From: Alphaproteobacteria bacterium
Lineage (GTDB): Bacteria > Pseudomonadota > Alphaproteobacteria > JAEUKQ01 > JAIBAD01
Length of the DNA: 54,613 nucleotides
Direction of reading: 5' to 3'
Assembly: GCA_019695395.1 (NCBI GenBank)
Contig: JAIBAD010000006.1
Coordinates: 1-54,613, forward strand
Shown here: positions 1 through 9,421 of the stretch, piece by piece
How positions within the stretch are numbered: position 1 is the stretch's first letter
How the letters are laid out: the number at the start of each line of letters is the position of its first letter
Translations under genes and position numbers: made by a program
Notes under the pieces: generated by a model
What the model was told of the DNA's origin: nothing
Seen by the model: the letters and a program-made list of their open reading frames with translations, nothing else
Databases searched by the model: none

Positions 1-99
1 TATGGGGATAGAGATCGTTGCCTTAAAGCAGGAATGGATGATTATATTGCAAAACCAATTAATGAAAATGAATTAAAAAGTAAATTAGAATTACTCTAA
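1..99 (+). CDS. C-terminal end of a response-regulator receiver domain (partial)
   Basis: Frame 1 is open from the window edge to a TAA at 97-99, giving 32 residues. They read as the end of a CheY-like receiver: a [11 protein letters not shown] stretch with the conserved Lys-Pro of the last beta strand, then a short amphipathic helix. The start lies outside the window, so this could be a stand-alone regulator or the receiver of a hybrid histidine kinase; the A-G-M-D-D-Y style is common in hybrid kinases. The protein ends a few residues after the receiver, so no output domain follows. Confidence 0.8.
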   Translation, partial: YGDRDRCLKAGMDDYIAKPINENELKSKLELL

Positions 100-149
100 T
101 ATTCATAAATATAAAAATTATATAAAAATTTAATTAAATTTGTTTTACA

Positions 150-639
150 TCACAAATCACGTTTTTTATAGATAGACCTATTTTTGAAAAAAATTTCTTC
201 TATTCTATCAAAATGGATGGAAGCTCCTGTTTTATGGGATGAAGTAACCTTTTCACTTAATGTACCATCAACAACATGTTCTGTATACAACATAGTAGTA
301 CCATTTTCCTTTGGCATAATTTCAATAATTGCAAGAGAAACAGAATGATGGTTTTTATTTATATACATATCATGAGCAAAAACAATGTAGGTATCTTGTT
401 TAATTTCATAATAATGTGCTTTATACAATGTTTCCATCCCTTGATCAAATTTACCCTGTAAAAGTTCATTACCCCCAAACTTTAAAGTTAAGTTCACGTT
501 TGATTAAAGACCATGTTTCTGGACCGATGAACCATTGGGCTTTTATTATGGGATCAGACCAAACAGAAAAAACTTTTTGAGGTGATACATCATAGTGACG
601 TTCGATAGTAAAAGATCCAGATGAAAGAGATTGATTCAT
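150..639 (-). pseudogene. Frameshifted AHSA1/SRPBCC-family protein
   Basis: The gene starts with ATG at 639 and encodes a typical AHSA1 N-terminal half (about residues 10-55, with a W-S-D-P...W-F-I-G-P motif) that hits TAA right after V-W-G near 474. The C-terminal half continues in another frame from F-G-G-N-E through F-A-H-D-M-Y and V-S-L-A to the TGA at 150. In this family the junction normally reads F-x-V-G-G-x-E, so one extra T in the GTTTGGGGGT stretch (minus strand, about 474-484) explains the break. AHSA1-like proteins form a helix-grip fold that binds hydrophobic ligands; bacterial ones are mostly uncharacterised. It is either a recent pseudogene or a homopolymer sequencing error. 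Confidence 0.8.
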
Positions 640-731
640 AATTTGAGCTAAAATTGTAATATCCTGTGATTTATTATATAATACTAGTTAAAAACCAAAT
701 AATAATTTTCCTAAATTATCTTGATATAAAA

Positions 732-3020
732 ATGAATATCCAAAAATTTCTAATTGTATTGGTAATAATTTTATTAAGCTTGGGATTTGGATGTGTGTCG
801 GTTGATATATTGCCCGAACCAGAAAGTACAGAATCACGTCTTGATTTGTTATCTAAGATGGCACCAAATTTTACCCAACCTGTAACTATTTACTGGGATA
901 AATATATGATACCATTTATTTCAGCACAAAATGATCAAGATGCCGCAATGGCTCTGGGTCTTGTCCACGCGCATTTAAGGTTAGGCCAGATGGAAATTGC
1001 TAAACGTCTTGCCTATGGACGTATTTCAGAAATGGCAGGCCCATTTACCACAAATATTGATTCTGGATTGCGTGCCTTAGGATTCGCCCGTGCTGCTCAA
1101 GATATTTTAAAAAATATGCCATCTGATACACATCAATGGTTAAATGCCTATGTTGCCGGGGTTAATTATTATAAGAACTTTATAAAACAAATGCCCCACG
1201 AAATGCGTATGTTAAATATGGATAATGAACCCTGGACAGCTGAAGATACAATTGCAATTGGAAGGCTTGGGGGAATAGATGTAAATTGGTTGATGTTATC
1301 AAAATTACTTCCGGAACGTACGAATAAAAATTGGTCAGAAATTTGGAAAACAGTTGCCCATACTCAGGGTTATACGTTAAACGATACAACCAAATCTTCA
1401 GTAAGATTAAAAAAAGATAATCAGCTATCTATGTTTATTGATTTGCTTCAACCTTTTATTCGCTCTGGAAGTAATTCATTTGCCGTTGCCCCAAATCAAA
1501 GTCAAAATGGTGCTGCTATGATTGCCAATGACCCGCATCTTGGATTTTCTATTCCAAATTTTTGGATCATTGTTGGATTACAATCACCAACTTATCATGT
1601 GGTTGGAATGATGCCTACAGGTATTCCTGTTTTCGCTTTTGGACGCAATGAACATATTGCTTGGGGGGGGACCAATATGCGGCAGTGGGCAAGTGATATT
1701 GTTGATGTAACAAATTTAAAAGATTTATCAACTGAAACTCATTTAATTAAGCGCAGGGGCTGGTTTGATACCATACGTACCAATCGGCTTAGTCCTTATG
1801 GCCCTGTTATTTCAGATACGGGTGTTCTCCCATTTCCCAAAGGTCGTGATTTTGCTGTACGTTGGACAGGGCATTTATCAAGTGACGAAATCACCGCAAT
1901 GCTTGGCGTTATGAAAGCAAAAACATGGCAAGAAATGAAAACAGCTTTATTAAATTTTTCGGTACCTGGACAGAACTTTATTTTTGCTGATACGAAAGGA
2001 AATATTGGGCATATTCTTGGGACATGGATTCCTAATCGCAATCAAAATTTTCCAAATGACTTATGGGTAACAACCGAAGAAAGCGATAAATCATGGGCAC
2101 ATATTTTAAAGGTTGATAAATTACCTTTTATAATTAATCCTGATAATGGAGTAATTGCTTCATCTAATAATAATCCAGCTTTGGATACACAAATTCCTAT
2201 TGGCTGGTTTTTTTCACCAAAAGATCGTATTGACCGTATTTATGATCAATTAACAAAAAAATCAAAATGGACAGCGGGCGATTTAAAAAAATTACAGCAA
2301 GATGTATATAGTGAAAGTTATATTATTTTACGAAATGCCATACTTAATAAAGTAAATGTCCAATCTTTATCAAATAAATCTTTAAAATTATGGGAACATT
2401 TAAAAAATTGGGATGGAAATTTTGATCTTGAATCCCAAGATGCTTTATTAATACATGATTTTACAATTAATTTTGCAGATAGATTTTATGATAAAAAAAG
2501 ATATGGATTTGAAAATAATTTTTGGAAAGGTAACAGTTATCTTCCACGCATTTTAGCTGATGAGATAAATAAAGCAGATCAAAAAGAAATTCAATCTATA
2601 CTTAACGCATCTTTAGAAGATGCGTACCCTGTTTTAAAAGAAGGGAAAAAATGGGGTGATATTCATCATATACGTATTGAACATATGCTTAGTAATATGC
2701 CGTTATTAGGAAATTTATATAGATTTCAAGACTTCCCTATATCAGGTACGCAAGAAACAATTATGAAAACTTCTGGGAATATGATATCACGCAAACATTA
2801 TGTGGGTTATGGATCGCAAGCGCGTCATGTTTCTGATTTAAGCAATATAAACGCCAATGATTTTATTTTATTTGGAGGGCAAGATGGTCAGATTAATGCA
2901 GAAAATTTTATTGATCAAGTGCCTATGTGGCAACATGGTGATTATATCCGCGTACCTATGGATATAGATTTAGTTCAAAAAAATTTTTCTTATCATATGC
3001 ATTTTGGTAGAGATAAATGA
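732..3020 (+). CDS. Penicillin acylase family (Ntn-hydrolase) lipoprotein
   Basis: This is a member of the penicillin amidase / acyl-homoserine-lactone acylase family (peptidase S45), which cleaves amide bonds after autocatalytic processing into alpha and beta chains. I place the start at ATG 732 rather than 666, because it leads directly into a hydrophobic signal ending in L-G-F-G-C, a good lipobox. That predicts an envelope-anchored enzyme of 762 residues. The beta-chain nucleophile is most likely Ser247, in S-G-S-N-S-F-A-V, followed by the family's N-D-P-H-L about 20 residues later and H-I-A-W-G-G-T-N after that. The substrate cannot be told from sequence: a beta-lactam, an acyl-homoserine lactone or another acyl amide. 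It stands alone and converges on the ceramidase-like gene with only 13 bases between stops. Confidence 0.85.
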   Translation: MNIQKFLIVLVIILLSLGFGCVSVDILPEPESTESRLDLLSKMAPNFTQPVTIYWDKYMIPFISAQNDQDAAMALGLVHAHLRLGQMEIAKRLAYGRISEMAGPFTTNIDSGLRALGFARAAQDILKNMPSDTHQWLNAYVAGVNYYKNFIKQMPHEMRMLNMDNEPWTAEDTIAIGRLGGIDVNWLMLSKLLPERTNKNWSEIWKTVAHTQGYTLNDTTKSSVRLKKDNQLSMFIDLLQPFIRSGSNSFAVAPNQSQNGAAMIANDPHLGFSIPNFWIIVGLQSPTYHVVGMMPTGIPVFAFGRNEHIAWGGTNMRQWASDIVDVTNLKDLSTETHLIKRRGWFDTIRTNRLSPYGPVISDTGVLPFPKGRDFAVRWTGHLSSDEITAMLGVMKAKTWQEMKTALLNFSVPGQNFIFADTKGNIGHILGTWIPNRNQNFPNDLWVTTEESDKSWAHILKVDKLPFIINPDNGVIASSNNNPALDTQIPIGWFFSPKDRIDRIYDQLTKKSKWTAGDLKKLQQDVYSESYIILRNAILNKVNVQSLSNKSLKLWEHLKNWDGNFDLESQDALLIHDFTINFADRFYDKKRYGFENNFWKGNSYLPRILADEINKADQKEIQSILNASLEDAYPVLKEGKKWGDIHHIRIEHMLSNMPLLGNLYRFQDFPISGTQETIMKTSGNMISRKHYVGYGSQARHVSDLSNINANDFILFGGQDGQINAENFIDQVPMWQHGDYIRVPMDIDLVQKNFSYHMHFGRDK

Positions 3021-3033
3021 ACTTTAATAAAAA

Positions 3034-3633
3034 TTAAGATCTATATCTATTTTTCAGTATGGATATAGGAACAATAAGGGATAACCCAGTTCCTATATGC
3101 CATAAAAAATGTGTTCCAATTGGTATCCATGGGCATAAGGTTAAATCTAATTCTCGTGCAATAATAGCCAAGGTCATAGATAAAGCTGTATATATCCATG
3201 ATAATTTTTTTTGCTGAAGGGCTAAGATTAAAGTAATAATAACAGGTGGGATAAAAGCCCCACTCATCATAGGAAGCCAAGAGATAAATATTTGTCCTAA
3301 AATTCCGCATATTAAAAGACTTATAATTCCTAAAGATAAAATAGGGAGTAATGGCAATTTTAATTTTTTGCATCCATTCGTTAGATAAAGTAAAAGCCAT
3401 AAACCAATTGCACTTATATCTAATATTAAAGTCCATGATATTGGGGTTGCATGCCATAAAACACTTCCTAAAGAAATTGCTAATAATCCCCAGCGATGAA
3501 ATGAAGCGGAAGGATCACGCCATATCCATATAGCTAAAATAAAAAATATTAAACTACTTAAAATATTAAATGGTTGTAAAAAACCTAGTACGTTTATAGA
3601 TTCGCAATAAGTAAAATTAAATGATGTAAGCAT
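3034..3633 (-). CDS. Alkaline ceramidase-like multi-pass membrane hydrolase
   Basis: The 199-residue protein is almost entirely hydrophobic, with about seven membrane segments, and carries the spaced polar signature of the ceramidase/PAQR (CREST) superfamily. This includes Y-C-E near residue 10, Q-P-x-N-x-x-S in helix 1, S-x-x-W-H-A-T after helix 2, D-I-S-A-I in helix 3, and H-F-L-W-H in the last helix. In this superfamily the three His and one Asp hold a zinc that hydrolyses an amide such as ceramide. The family assignment rests on these motifs; the substrate is unknown, since many bacteria with homologues make no sphingolipids. It diverges from the isochorismatase-type gene at 3687. Confidence 0.75.
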   Translation of the reverse strand: MLTSFNFTYCESINVLGFLQPFNILSSLIFFILAIWIWRDPSASFHRWGLLAISLGSVLWHATPISWTLILDISAIGLWLLLYLTNGCKKLKLPLLPILSLGIISLLICGILGQIFISWLPMMSGAFIPPVIITLILALQQKKLSWIYTALSMTLAIIARELDLTLCPWIPIGTHFLWHIGTGLSLIVPISILKNRYRS

Positions 3634-3686
3634 TAATTAAATATTTAAAAATAATTGATTTTTTATAAGGTAAAAGACATTATCAG

Positions 3687-4259
3687 ATGGATCTTAATTT
3701 AAAGCAATCCATTTCATTTTATAATTGCCTTATGATTATATTACCTCGTGTTTTAATTATTGTTGATATGCAAAATGGTTTTATTACTAAAACATCAAAT
3801 CATTTACTTCAACCTATTGAAGAAATCCAATATAAATTTGATCATGTTATACTGACTAAATTTTATAATCCTGATCCCTCTCCATTCCGGGAAATTCTTG
3901 ATTATCATAAACTGTCTCCTGCAAGTGATGAAACAAAATTAGCAATTAAACCAAGGCATGATGCATTTATTATAGAACGATGCACCTATACATGTGTCAC
4001 AAAAATATTGCTGGCACACCTTAAAAATCTTAAAGTTAAAGAGATTTTTATATGTGGGATTGCAACCGAAGCTTGTGTTTTAAAAACAGTTTTAGATTTA
4101 TTTGAATCTAATATTAAAACTTGGGTTATTGAAGATTTATGTGCAAGTGACCAAGATCAAGATTACCATAAAGCCGGTATTATTTTGCTTGCAAAATTAA
4201 TAGGCCCAACCCATATCATAACTTATAAAGATACATTAAATAAAATAGAAAAATATTAA
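3687..4259 (+). CDS. Isochorismatase-family cysteine hydrolase
   Basis: This 190-residue protein has the cysteine-hydrolase layout of nicotinamidases and isochorismatase-like enzymes. Asp is present in I-I-V-D-M-Q-N-G-F (near residue 28), Lys in the A-I-K-P-R-H-D region, and the nucleophilic Cys in F-I-C-G-I-A-T-E-A-C-V (near residue 130), preceded by the usual cis-peptide-type turn. It is a short member of the family. The substrate cannot be assigned. A second ATG at 3732 (M-I-I-L-P-R) begins right at the fold's first strand and is an equally plausible start, because neither ATG has a clear Shine-Dalgarno. The gene converges on ligD, with 12 bases between the stops. Confidence 0.8.
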   Translation: MDLNLKQSISFYNCLMIILPRVLIIVDMQNGFITKTSNHLLQPIEEIQYKFDHVILTKFYNPDPSPFREILDYHKLSPASDETKLAIKPRHDAFIIERCTYTCVTKILLAHLKNLKVKEIFICGIATEACVLKTVLDLFESNIKTWVIEDLCASDQDQDYHKAGIILLAKLIGPTHIITYKDTLNKIEKY

Positions 4260-4271
4260 TTAATTTATAAA

Positions 4272-6779
4272 TTATTTGGGATCAATTGCAAGAGCCTGAA
4301 GATAATCTGAATGAATTGTTTGTTCAATTTTAAAAAAATCTTCCCAAGGATCTGATTGATAATTAATTAAATATTTAGATAATTTTTTAATAGTCATCTG
4401 TTCACTTAGAAATAATCTTTTTAAATCTTCCCATAAACAAGGAAGGGCAATAGTTGGAATGTTACGGGCACGCACTGAAAAAGGTGCCACTGCGGTAGAT
4501 GTATAATCGTTGCGTAAATAATCAACAAAAATTTTATTTTTTCTTGTTGTTTTGCTGGCCCTAGCTGTATAAAAATTTGGCTTATCATAAGCCATAGATT
4601 GTGCAATAGCTTTTGTAAAAGCTTTTATTGTATCCCAATTATATTTGGGTTTAATAGGTATAGTGACATGCAACCCTTTGCCGCCTGTCATTTTGACAAA
4701 ACTTTTTAGGCCAAATTCATGCATGCGTTCACGAATTTCTTGGGCAGCTTTAATAACGTAGTTTTTATTTAAACTAGGGTCTGGATCCAGATCAAAAATA
4801 ATCCAATTAGGTTTATCGGGCTGATTTGCATAACAACCCCAGGGATGAAATTCGATAACGCCCAATTGGACCAGGCTTATTAGTCCTTTGATATCCTTGA
4901 TCATTAAATATGATTCATTTCTTTTATGAATTTTAATTCCTGTATCATAAAGATAAGGAGACTGATCATGGGGTATATGTCGTTGAAAAAAACAAGATTC
5001 ATTAACGTTTTCCGGACAGCGAATAATTGAAAGGGGCCGGTTGATAATATAGGGTAAAATATAATCAGCAATTTTTGAATAATAATCCGCTAATTCTTGT
5101 TTTGTAATATTGAAGTCCGGATAGATAATCCGATTGGGATGGGTAATTTCTATACCATTAATTTTGATCGTCGTATTTGTTGATTTCTTTTTATTCAATT
5201 TAGGAGAAGATTTTTTTTGTTCCAGGGCTATATCCCGTGTAATACTTGATGCAGGTTTATCTGCACGTAATCCTTGGAATGAAGGATGGCGGAGATATTG
5301 ATTCCCTGTCCATTCGGTGAATGTAACTTCGCATACTAATTTAGGTTGTACCCAATAAGCGTTTTTTTTAATTTGTGTAGGTACATGATCAAAAGGCATA
5401 TTTTTTTGCAAAAGAAGATTAAGTTTTTTTCTTAACAAGATAGATGTTTCTTGATCAAATCCTGTTCCCACTTTTCCTGCATATATAAGCTTTTGATCCC
5501 TATAATATCCTAAAAATAAGGCACCAATACCATGTCTATGTTGTTTAGGTAATGTAAATCCACCAATAATAAACTCTTGACCTAAATGACATTTTGTTTT
5601 TAACCAATCTTTATTACGGCCACTTTTATAAGATGCATCTTTTCTTTTGGAAATAATACCTTCTAATTTCAAATTGCAAACCTTCTTTAAAAAATTTTGT
5701 TCATGATGAACGAAGTGATCACTGTAAAATATAGAATTTTCAAATGTTTTAATTTTTAATAAAGGGTTTAGTAATTCTTTTCGTTGTATTAAAGGTAAGG
5801 AGGTAAGATCATGGCCATTAAGATATAGAAGATCAAAAATATAATATTGAAACTGGCTACTTTGTCCTTGGCTTAATGTTTCTTGGAGCATTTTGAAGGA
5901 ACTTATTCCATGAGTATCTGGAACGATAATTTCTCCATCTAAAATCGCTGTTTGAATAGGTAATTTTGATAATTTGTCGGCAATAAAACGAAATTTATGT
6001 GTCCAATCCAGACCGGTACGATTAAACATAATAATTTCTTTTTGATCAAAATGGGTTTGAATACGATACCCATCAAATTTAATTTCATGAATCCAATGGC
6101 TACCTTCTGGGAACGTATTACTCAAAGTGGCAAGTTGTGGTGCAATAAATTTAGGTAATTTTTTTTTAAAAATTTTAGAAGAATTTTGTTTTTTGTTATT
6201 TTGAGTTGAATTATTTTGAGCAATTTCGTCCATAGATTTATGGCTTCTAACACTTGTGTGATAAGTTTTTAATAAATTATCATAATCATTATCCTGGGCC
6301 ACATCATCATTATATTTAATTAAAAGCCAGTTTGTACGTTTTTCCTGGCTCTTCATACGGATCAATGTCCATTGTCCTTTTAATCTTTTGCCATGCAAAA
6401 TAAATTCTAATTTACCTGAATGTAATCCCTTATGTGGGTCATTTATAGGTTCCCAATATCCTTCATCCCATAACATTACAGTGCCTCCGCCATAAAGTCC
6501 GTGGGGGATTGTACCTTCAAAATCTTTATATTTTATAGGATGATCCTCAACTTCAACCGCTAATCTTTTATCGTTGGGATCAAGACTTGGTCCTTTTGTA
6601 ACAGCCCAACTTTTAAGAACACCATCTAATTCTAGCCTTAAATCATAATGAAGACGTCGGGCATCATGCTTTTGAATAAGATAACGATAGGTATGTTTTT
6701 TATTGATTTTTCCTTTAGGTTCTAATGTTTTTGAAAAATCACGTTTTTTGTTATAAATATTTAAATTATTTTCGGGCAT
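4272..6779 (-). CDS. ligD: Multifunctional ATP-dependent DNA ligase LigD
   Basis: This is the end-processing ligase of bacterial non-homologous end joining. Three domains are fused in the order phosphoesterase - ligase - polymerase. The phosphoesterase (about residues 28-160) keeps His38, His44, Asp46, Arg48 and His80, matching the Pseudomonas LigD active site with a constant offset. The ligase domain (about 205-515) has the nucleotidyl Lys234 in E-I-K-F-D-G. The primase-like polymerase (about 540-835) has the metal-binding D-L-D pair in F-D-L-D-P-D-P (662-668). A low-complexity Asn/Gln/Lys linker (about 186-207) separates the first two domains. The start is 4 bases after the ku stop, so the two are surely cotranscribed. 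Confidence 0.97.
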   Translation of the reverse strand: MPENNLNIYNKKRDFSKTLEPKGKINKKHTYRYLIQKHDARRLHYDLRLELDGVLKSWAVTKGPSLDPNDKRLAVEVEDHPIKYKDFEGTIPHGLYGGGTVMLWDEGYWEPINDPHKGLHSGKLEFILHGKRLKGQWTLIRMKSQEKRTNWLLIKYNDDVAQDNDYDNLLKTYHTSVRSHKSMDEIAQNNSTQNNKKQNSSKIFKKKLPKFIAPQLATLSNTFPEGSHWIHEIKFDGYRIQTHFDQKEIIMFNRTGLDWTHKFRFIADKLSKLPIQTAILDGEIIVPDTHGISSFKMLQETLSQGQSSQFQYYIFDLLYLNGHDLTSLPLIQRKELLNPLLKIKTFENSIFYSDHFVHHEQNFLKKVCNLKLEGIISKRKDASYKSGRNKDWLKTKCHLGQEFIIGGFTLPKQHRHGIGALFLGYYRDQKLIYAGKVGTGFDQETSILLRKKLNLLLQKNMPFDHVPTQIKKNAYWVQPKLVCEVTFTEWTGNQYLRHPSFQGLRADKPASSITRDIALEQKKSSPKLNKKKSTNTTIKINGIEITHPNRIIYPDFNITKQELADYYSKIADYILPYIINRPLSIIRCPENVNESCFFQRHIPHDQSPYLYDTGIKIHKRNESYLMIKDIKGLISLVQLGVIEFHPWGCYANQPDKPNWIIFDLDPDPSLNKNYVIKAAQEIRERMHEFGLKSFVKMTGGKGLHVTIPIKPKYNWDTIKAFTKAIAQSMAYDKPNFYTARASKTTRKNKIFVDYLRNDYTSTAVAPFSVRARNIPTIALPCLWEDLKRLFLSEQMTIKKLSKYLINYQSDPWEDFFKIEQTIHSDYLQALAIDPK

Positions 6780-6783
6780 ACCG

Positions 6784-7629
6784 CTACCCAGCTTTACGTC
6801 GTTTTGCTGATTTCTTTTTTAAAGAATTTTTGGATTTATCTTGAGTTGAATTTTTTTTATCCGATTCTTTTAAACTTTTACGTAACGCATCCATTAAATT
6901 AATAACTTTGGCGCTGGGTTTATCTTCAATAATTTTTTCTGGTTTGCGGTTCTCTAATTTAGCATCAATTAATTCTTGTAAAGCTTCACGGTAATGATCA
7001 TGAAATTTGTCAGGTTTGAAAGCAGAAGTTTTTCTTTTTATTAATTCTTTAGCTAAATCTAATTGATCCTTATCTACCTTTTCATCAATATCCTTAAAAT
7101 AAGGGTCACTTTCGCGGATCTCATCTTCATAACGCAATGTTTGAAGTATCATCCCACTTCCACATGGTTTAAGAGCACATAATCTTTCACGTCCACTTAT
7201 TGCTAATTGTCCTAATCCCATTTTATTGGTTTGGCGTAAAGCCTCACGAATAACAACAAAAGCCTCTTCTGCTTTTTCTCCATCGGGTGCAACAAAGTAA
7301 ATGGTTTCATAATAAATAGGGTCAATACTATCTATTCCAACAAATTGGGTAATTTCTAAAGTTTCTGAAGATGGGATTTTTAATTTTTTAATCTCTTCAG
7401 GTTCAATAATGACATATTCACCTTTTTCTACTTCATATCCTTTGACAATATCTTCGCGGTCAATGGGTTCGCCATCAACAACATTTTGGTGATGAACCCG
7501 TTGGTTTGTAGGGCGATAAATTTCATGCAAAGAAATTTGGCGTGAACGATTAAGAGCCGCGTATATATTCACGGGTAGCGAGACAAGAGAAAGTTTTATA
7601 TATCCATGCCAATAAGGTCTTAATGTCAT
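6784..7629 (-). CDS. ku: Ku DNA end-binding protein
   Basis: This 281-residue protein is a bacterial Ku homologue, which forms a homodimeric ring on double-strand break ends and recruits LigD. It opens with the usual P-Y-W-x-G-x-I-K-L-S-L-V-S-L-P-V start and contains Y-E-V-E-K-G-E-Y-V and F-V-G-I-D-S-I-D-P-I-Y-Y blocks of the Ku core. The Lys/Arg/Ser-rich tail after about residue 240 fits the DNA-sliding, ligase-stimulating extension of bacterial Ku. It sits between the alcohol dehydrogenase gene (5 bases upstream) and ligD (4 bases downstream), so one mRNA probably carries all three. Confidence 0.97.
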   Translation of the reverse strand: MTLRPYWHGYIKLSLVSLPVNIYAALNRSRQISLHEIYRPTNQRVHHQNVVDGEPIDREDIVKGYEVEKGEYVIIEPEEIKKLKIPSSETLEITQFVGIDSIDPIYYETIYFVAPDGEKAEEAFVVIREALRQTNKMGLGQLAISGRERLCALKPCGSGMILQTLRYEDEIRESDPYFKDIDEKVDKDQLDLAKELIKRKTSAFKPDKFHDHYREALQELIDAKLENRKPEKIIEDKPSAKVINLMDALRKSLKESDKKNSTQDKSKNSLKKKSAKRRKAG

Positions 7630-7634
7630 AAATA

Positions 7635-8873
7635 TTATTTTTTATTTTCTTTAGAATTTGTGGGATCGAGAACAACTTTAATCCACCCAAGATCACGTCG
7701 ATCAAAAGCTTTAAATGCTTCAATAGCATCAGATAAAGGTTCTTGGTGGGAAAGAACTTTTAAAGGATCAACGATACCTGCAGATATCAAATCTAAGAGC
7801 ATAGGGATATATTTACGATGATTACAATTACCCATACGAAGTGTTAAGTTTTTTCGCATGGCTTTACCTAAAGGAAAATTTTGTATTTTTTTAGTGTAAA
7901 CGCCTGTTATTGAAATTGTCCCCGCTTTGGCTACACTATCAACAGCCCATTCAATAGCTTGGGTGGGGGCTCCCCCTGGATTCCACAATTCACCATCAGG
8001 GTTTTGTTTGGGAACAGCTTTTTTAATCTGTTCTTTTTGTTGCTCTTCTTTACCAGAAACTTTATTTTTCCATTGTTGCCATTTGCTCTCTGGTGGTTCT
8101 GCATCAACCCCAACAGCGTCAACAGCACAATCTGTGCCAATACCCCCAGTAATATCTAAAATTGTGTCTACAGGATTTTCTTTATCAAAATTAATAGACT
8201 CTGCGCCCAATTCTTGTGCTTTTTCTAACCGATCAGGTAAATGGTCAATCGCAATTATTCTTCCAGCTCCCATAAGTTTAGCGCTTATAATTGTAAATAA
8301 CCCAACAGGGCCACATCCAAATACAGAAACAATTTTTCCATCATGAATATCAGCTAGTTCTGCCCCAAAATATCCAGTTGGAAAAATATCCGATACAGTA
8401 ATTGCTTGATCGTCTGTTACATTATCTGGTATTTTGACAAGACCAACATGGGCAAAAGGTACCCGCACTTTTTCTGCCTGCATCCCATGAAATGGGCCAC
8501 TTGCAGCCGGTCCACCGAAAAAGGCAGTTCCTTCATCTTTACCATTAGGATTTGCATGGTCACATTGGGAAAAATATCCAGCCCTACAATAAACACAATA
8601 ACCACAAGCGATAGTTGATGCTATAACAACGCGGTCACCTGGTTTAAAATTACGAACATTACGTCCTATTTCTTCAATAATACCAACGCCCTCATGCCCT
8701 AGAATGGTCCCGGATTTCATCCCGGGCATCGTTCCGCGTACCATATGGAGATCTGTTCCACAAATAGCACTTGCAGTCAAACGAACAATAGCATCCTGAG
8801 AATTCTGAATTTTTGGATTGGCTACTTCTTCTAATCGGATATCACCGACATTATGAAATACGACGGCTTTCAT
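7635..8873 (-). CDS. Zinc-dependent alcohol dehydrogenase (formaldehyde dehydrogenase-like MDR)
   Basis: This 412-residue medium-chain dehydrogenase has the catalytic zinc ligands in A-I-C-G-T-D-L-H (near residue 39) and G-H-E-G-V-G. Four clustered cysteines in C-G-Y-C-V-Y-C-R-A-G-Y-F-S-Q-C form the structural zinc site. A Rossmann G-C-G-P-V-G binds NAD(P). An insertion around residues 262-310 (E-P-P-E-S-K-W-Q-Q-W onward, charged) is typical of the glutathione-independent formaldehyde dehydrogenase-like branch. The substrate is unproven; an aldehyde-detoxifying role would fit its position in an operon with DUF4142 upstream (14 bases) and ku-ligD downstream (5 bases). Confidence 0.9.
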   Translation of the reverse strand: MKAVVFHNVGDIRLEEVANPKIQNSQDAIVRLTASAICGTDLHMVRGTMPGMKSGTILGHEGVGIIEEIGRNVRNFKPGDRVVIASTIACGYCVYCRAGYFSQCDHANPNGKDEGTAFFGGPAASGPFHGMQAEKVRVPFAHVGLVKIPDNVTDDQAITVSDIFPTGYFGAELADIHDGKIVSVFGCGPVGLFTIISAKLMGAGRIIAIDHLPDRLEKAQELGAESINFDKENPVDTILDITGGIGTDCAVDAVGVDAEPPESKWQQWKNKVSGKEEQQKEQIKKAVPKQNPDGELWNPGGAPTQAIEWAVDSVAKAGTISITGVYTKKIQNFPLGKAMRKNLTLRMGNCNHRKYIPMLLDLISAGIVDPLKVLSHQEPLSDAIEAFKAFDRRDLGWIKVVLDPTNSKENKK

Positions 8874-8887
8874 AATATTTTTCCTAA

Positions 8888-9394
8888 TTACTTTACTTTG
8901 ATTTTACGAATATCTTCTAAATGGCTTTTTAAATCAGGTAACGTTTTTTCAGCAAAATCTCTTAAAGTTGGATCTTTACCATTCTTTGAATAATCAGTAA
9001 AAAGATCGACAGCTTCTTTATGTGCGTCTGTTTGAAGTTGAACATAAAGGCGATTGAAATCGTCACCAGATGATTGTTCTAATCTTTCTATTAATTTTTT
9101 ATGTTTTTCGTCTAAAGTTTCTGGTGCTTTTTGATTTATTGATTGAAGTGTTGTGGTAAATCTTTCACCCACTTTAGTATGATCATTAACCATACGCTCT
9201 GCAAATCGACGAATTTCAGAATTATTTGATTTTTGTAAAGCTAATTGGCTTGAATCAATTTCAAATTTATTTGCAACAGCTGCTTTTTGGACAAAGCTTT
9301 CAACAGTTGATGTATTGGCTTCTGCTGAAGAAATAAAAGTTAGTGAAAATAAAATTAAAATAGCTATACTTAAGAAAAAATTAGGTACATTCAT
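8888..9394 (-). CDS. Exported DUF4142 (ferritin-like) protein
   Basis: A 168-residue protein with an N-terminal signal peptide (hydrophobic core about residues 6-22, then S-S-A-E-A-N) followed by the DUF4142 four-helix domain. Recognisable blocks are F-V-Q-K-A-A-V-A-N-K-F-E, R-R-F-A-E-R-M-V-N-D-H-T and the closing L-P-D-L-K-S-H-L. The domain is predicted to be ferritin-like and is often found among general-stress genes; its biochemical role is unknown. It is the first gene of the run leading into adh, ku and ligD. A stem-loop at 9422-9446 isolates it from the KGG-like gene upstream, so the promoter probably lies just ahead of 9394. Confidence 0.88.
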   Translation of the reverse strand: MNVPNFFLSIAILILFSLTFISSAEANTSTVESFVQKAAVANKFEIDSSQLALQKSNNSEIRRFAERMVNDHTKVGERFTTTLQSINQKAPETLDEKHKKLIERLEQSSGDDFNRLYVQLQTDAHKEAVDLFTDYSKNGKDPTLRDFAEKTLPDLKSHLEDIRKIKVK

Positions 9395-9421
9395 AATGTC
9401 TACCCTTCATAGGATTAAGTT

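Noticed and set aside
666-731. Upstream 22-residue extension of the penicillin-acylase-like protein
   Set aside because: Starting at 732 gives an ideal lipoprotein signal; the extension would place a second hydrophobic stretch before it and has no ribosome site.
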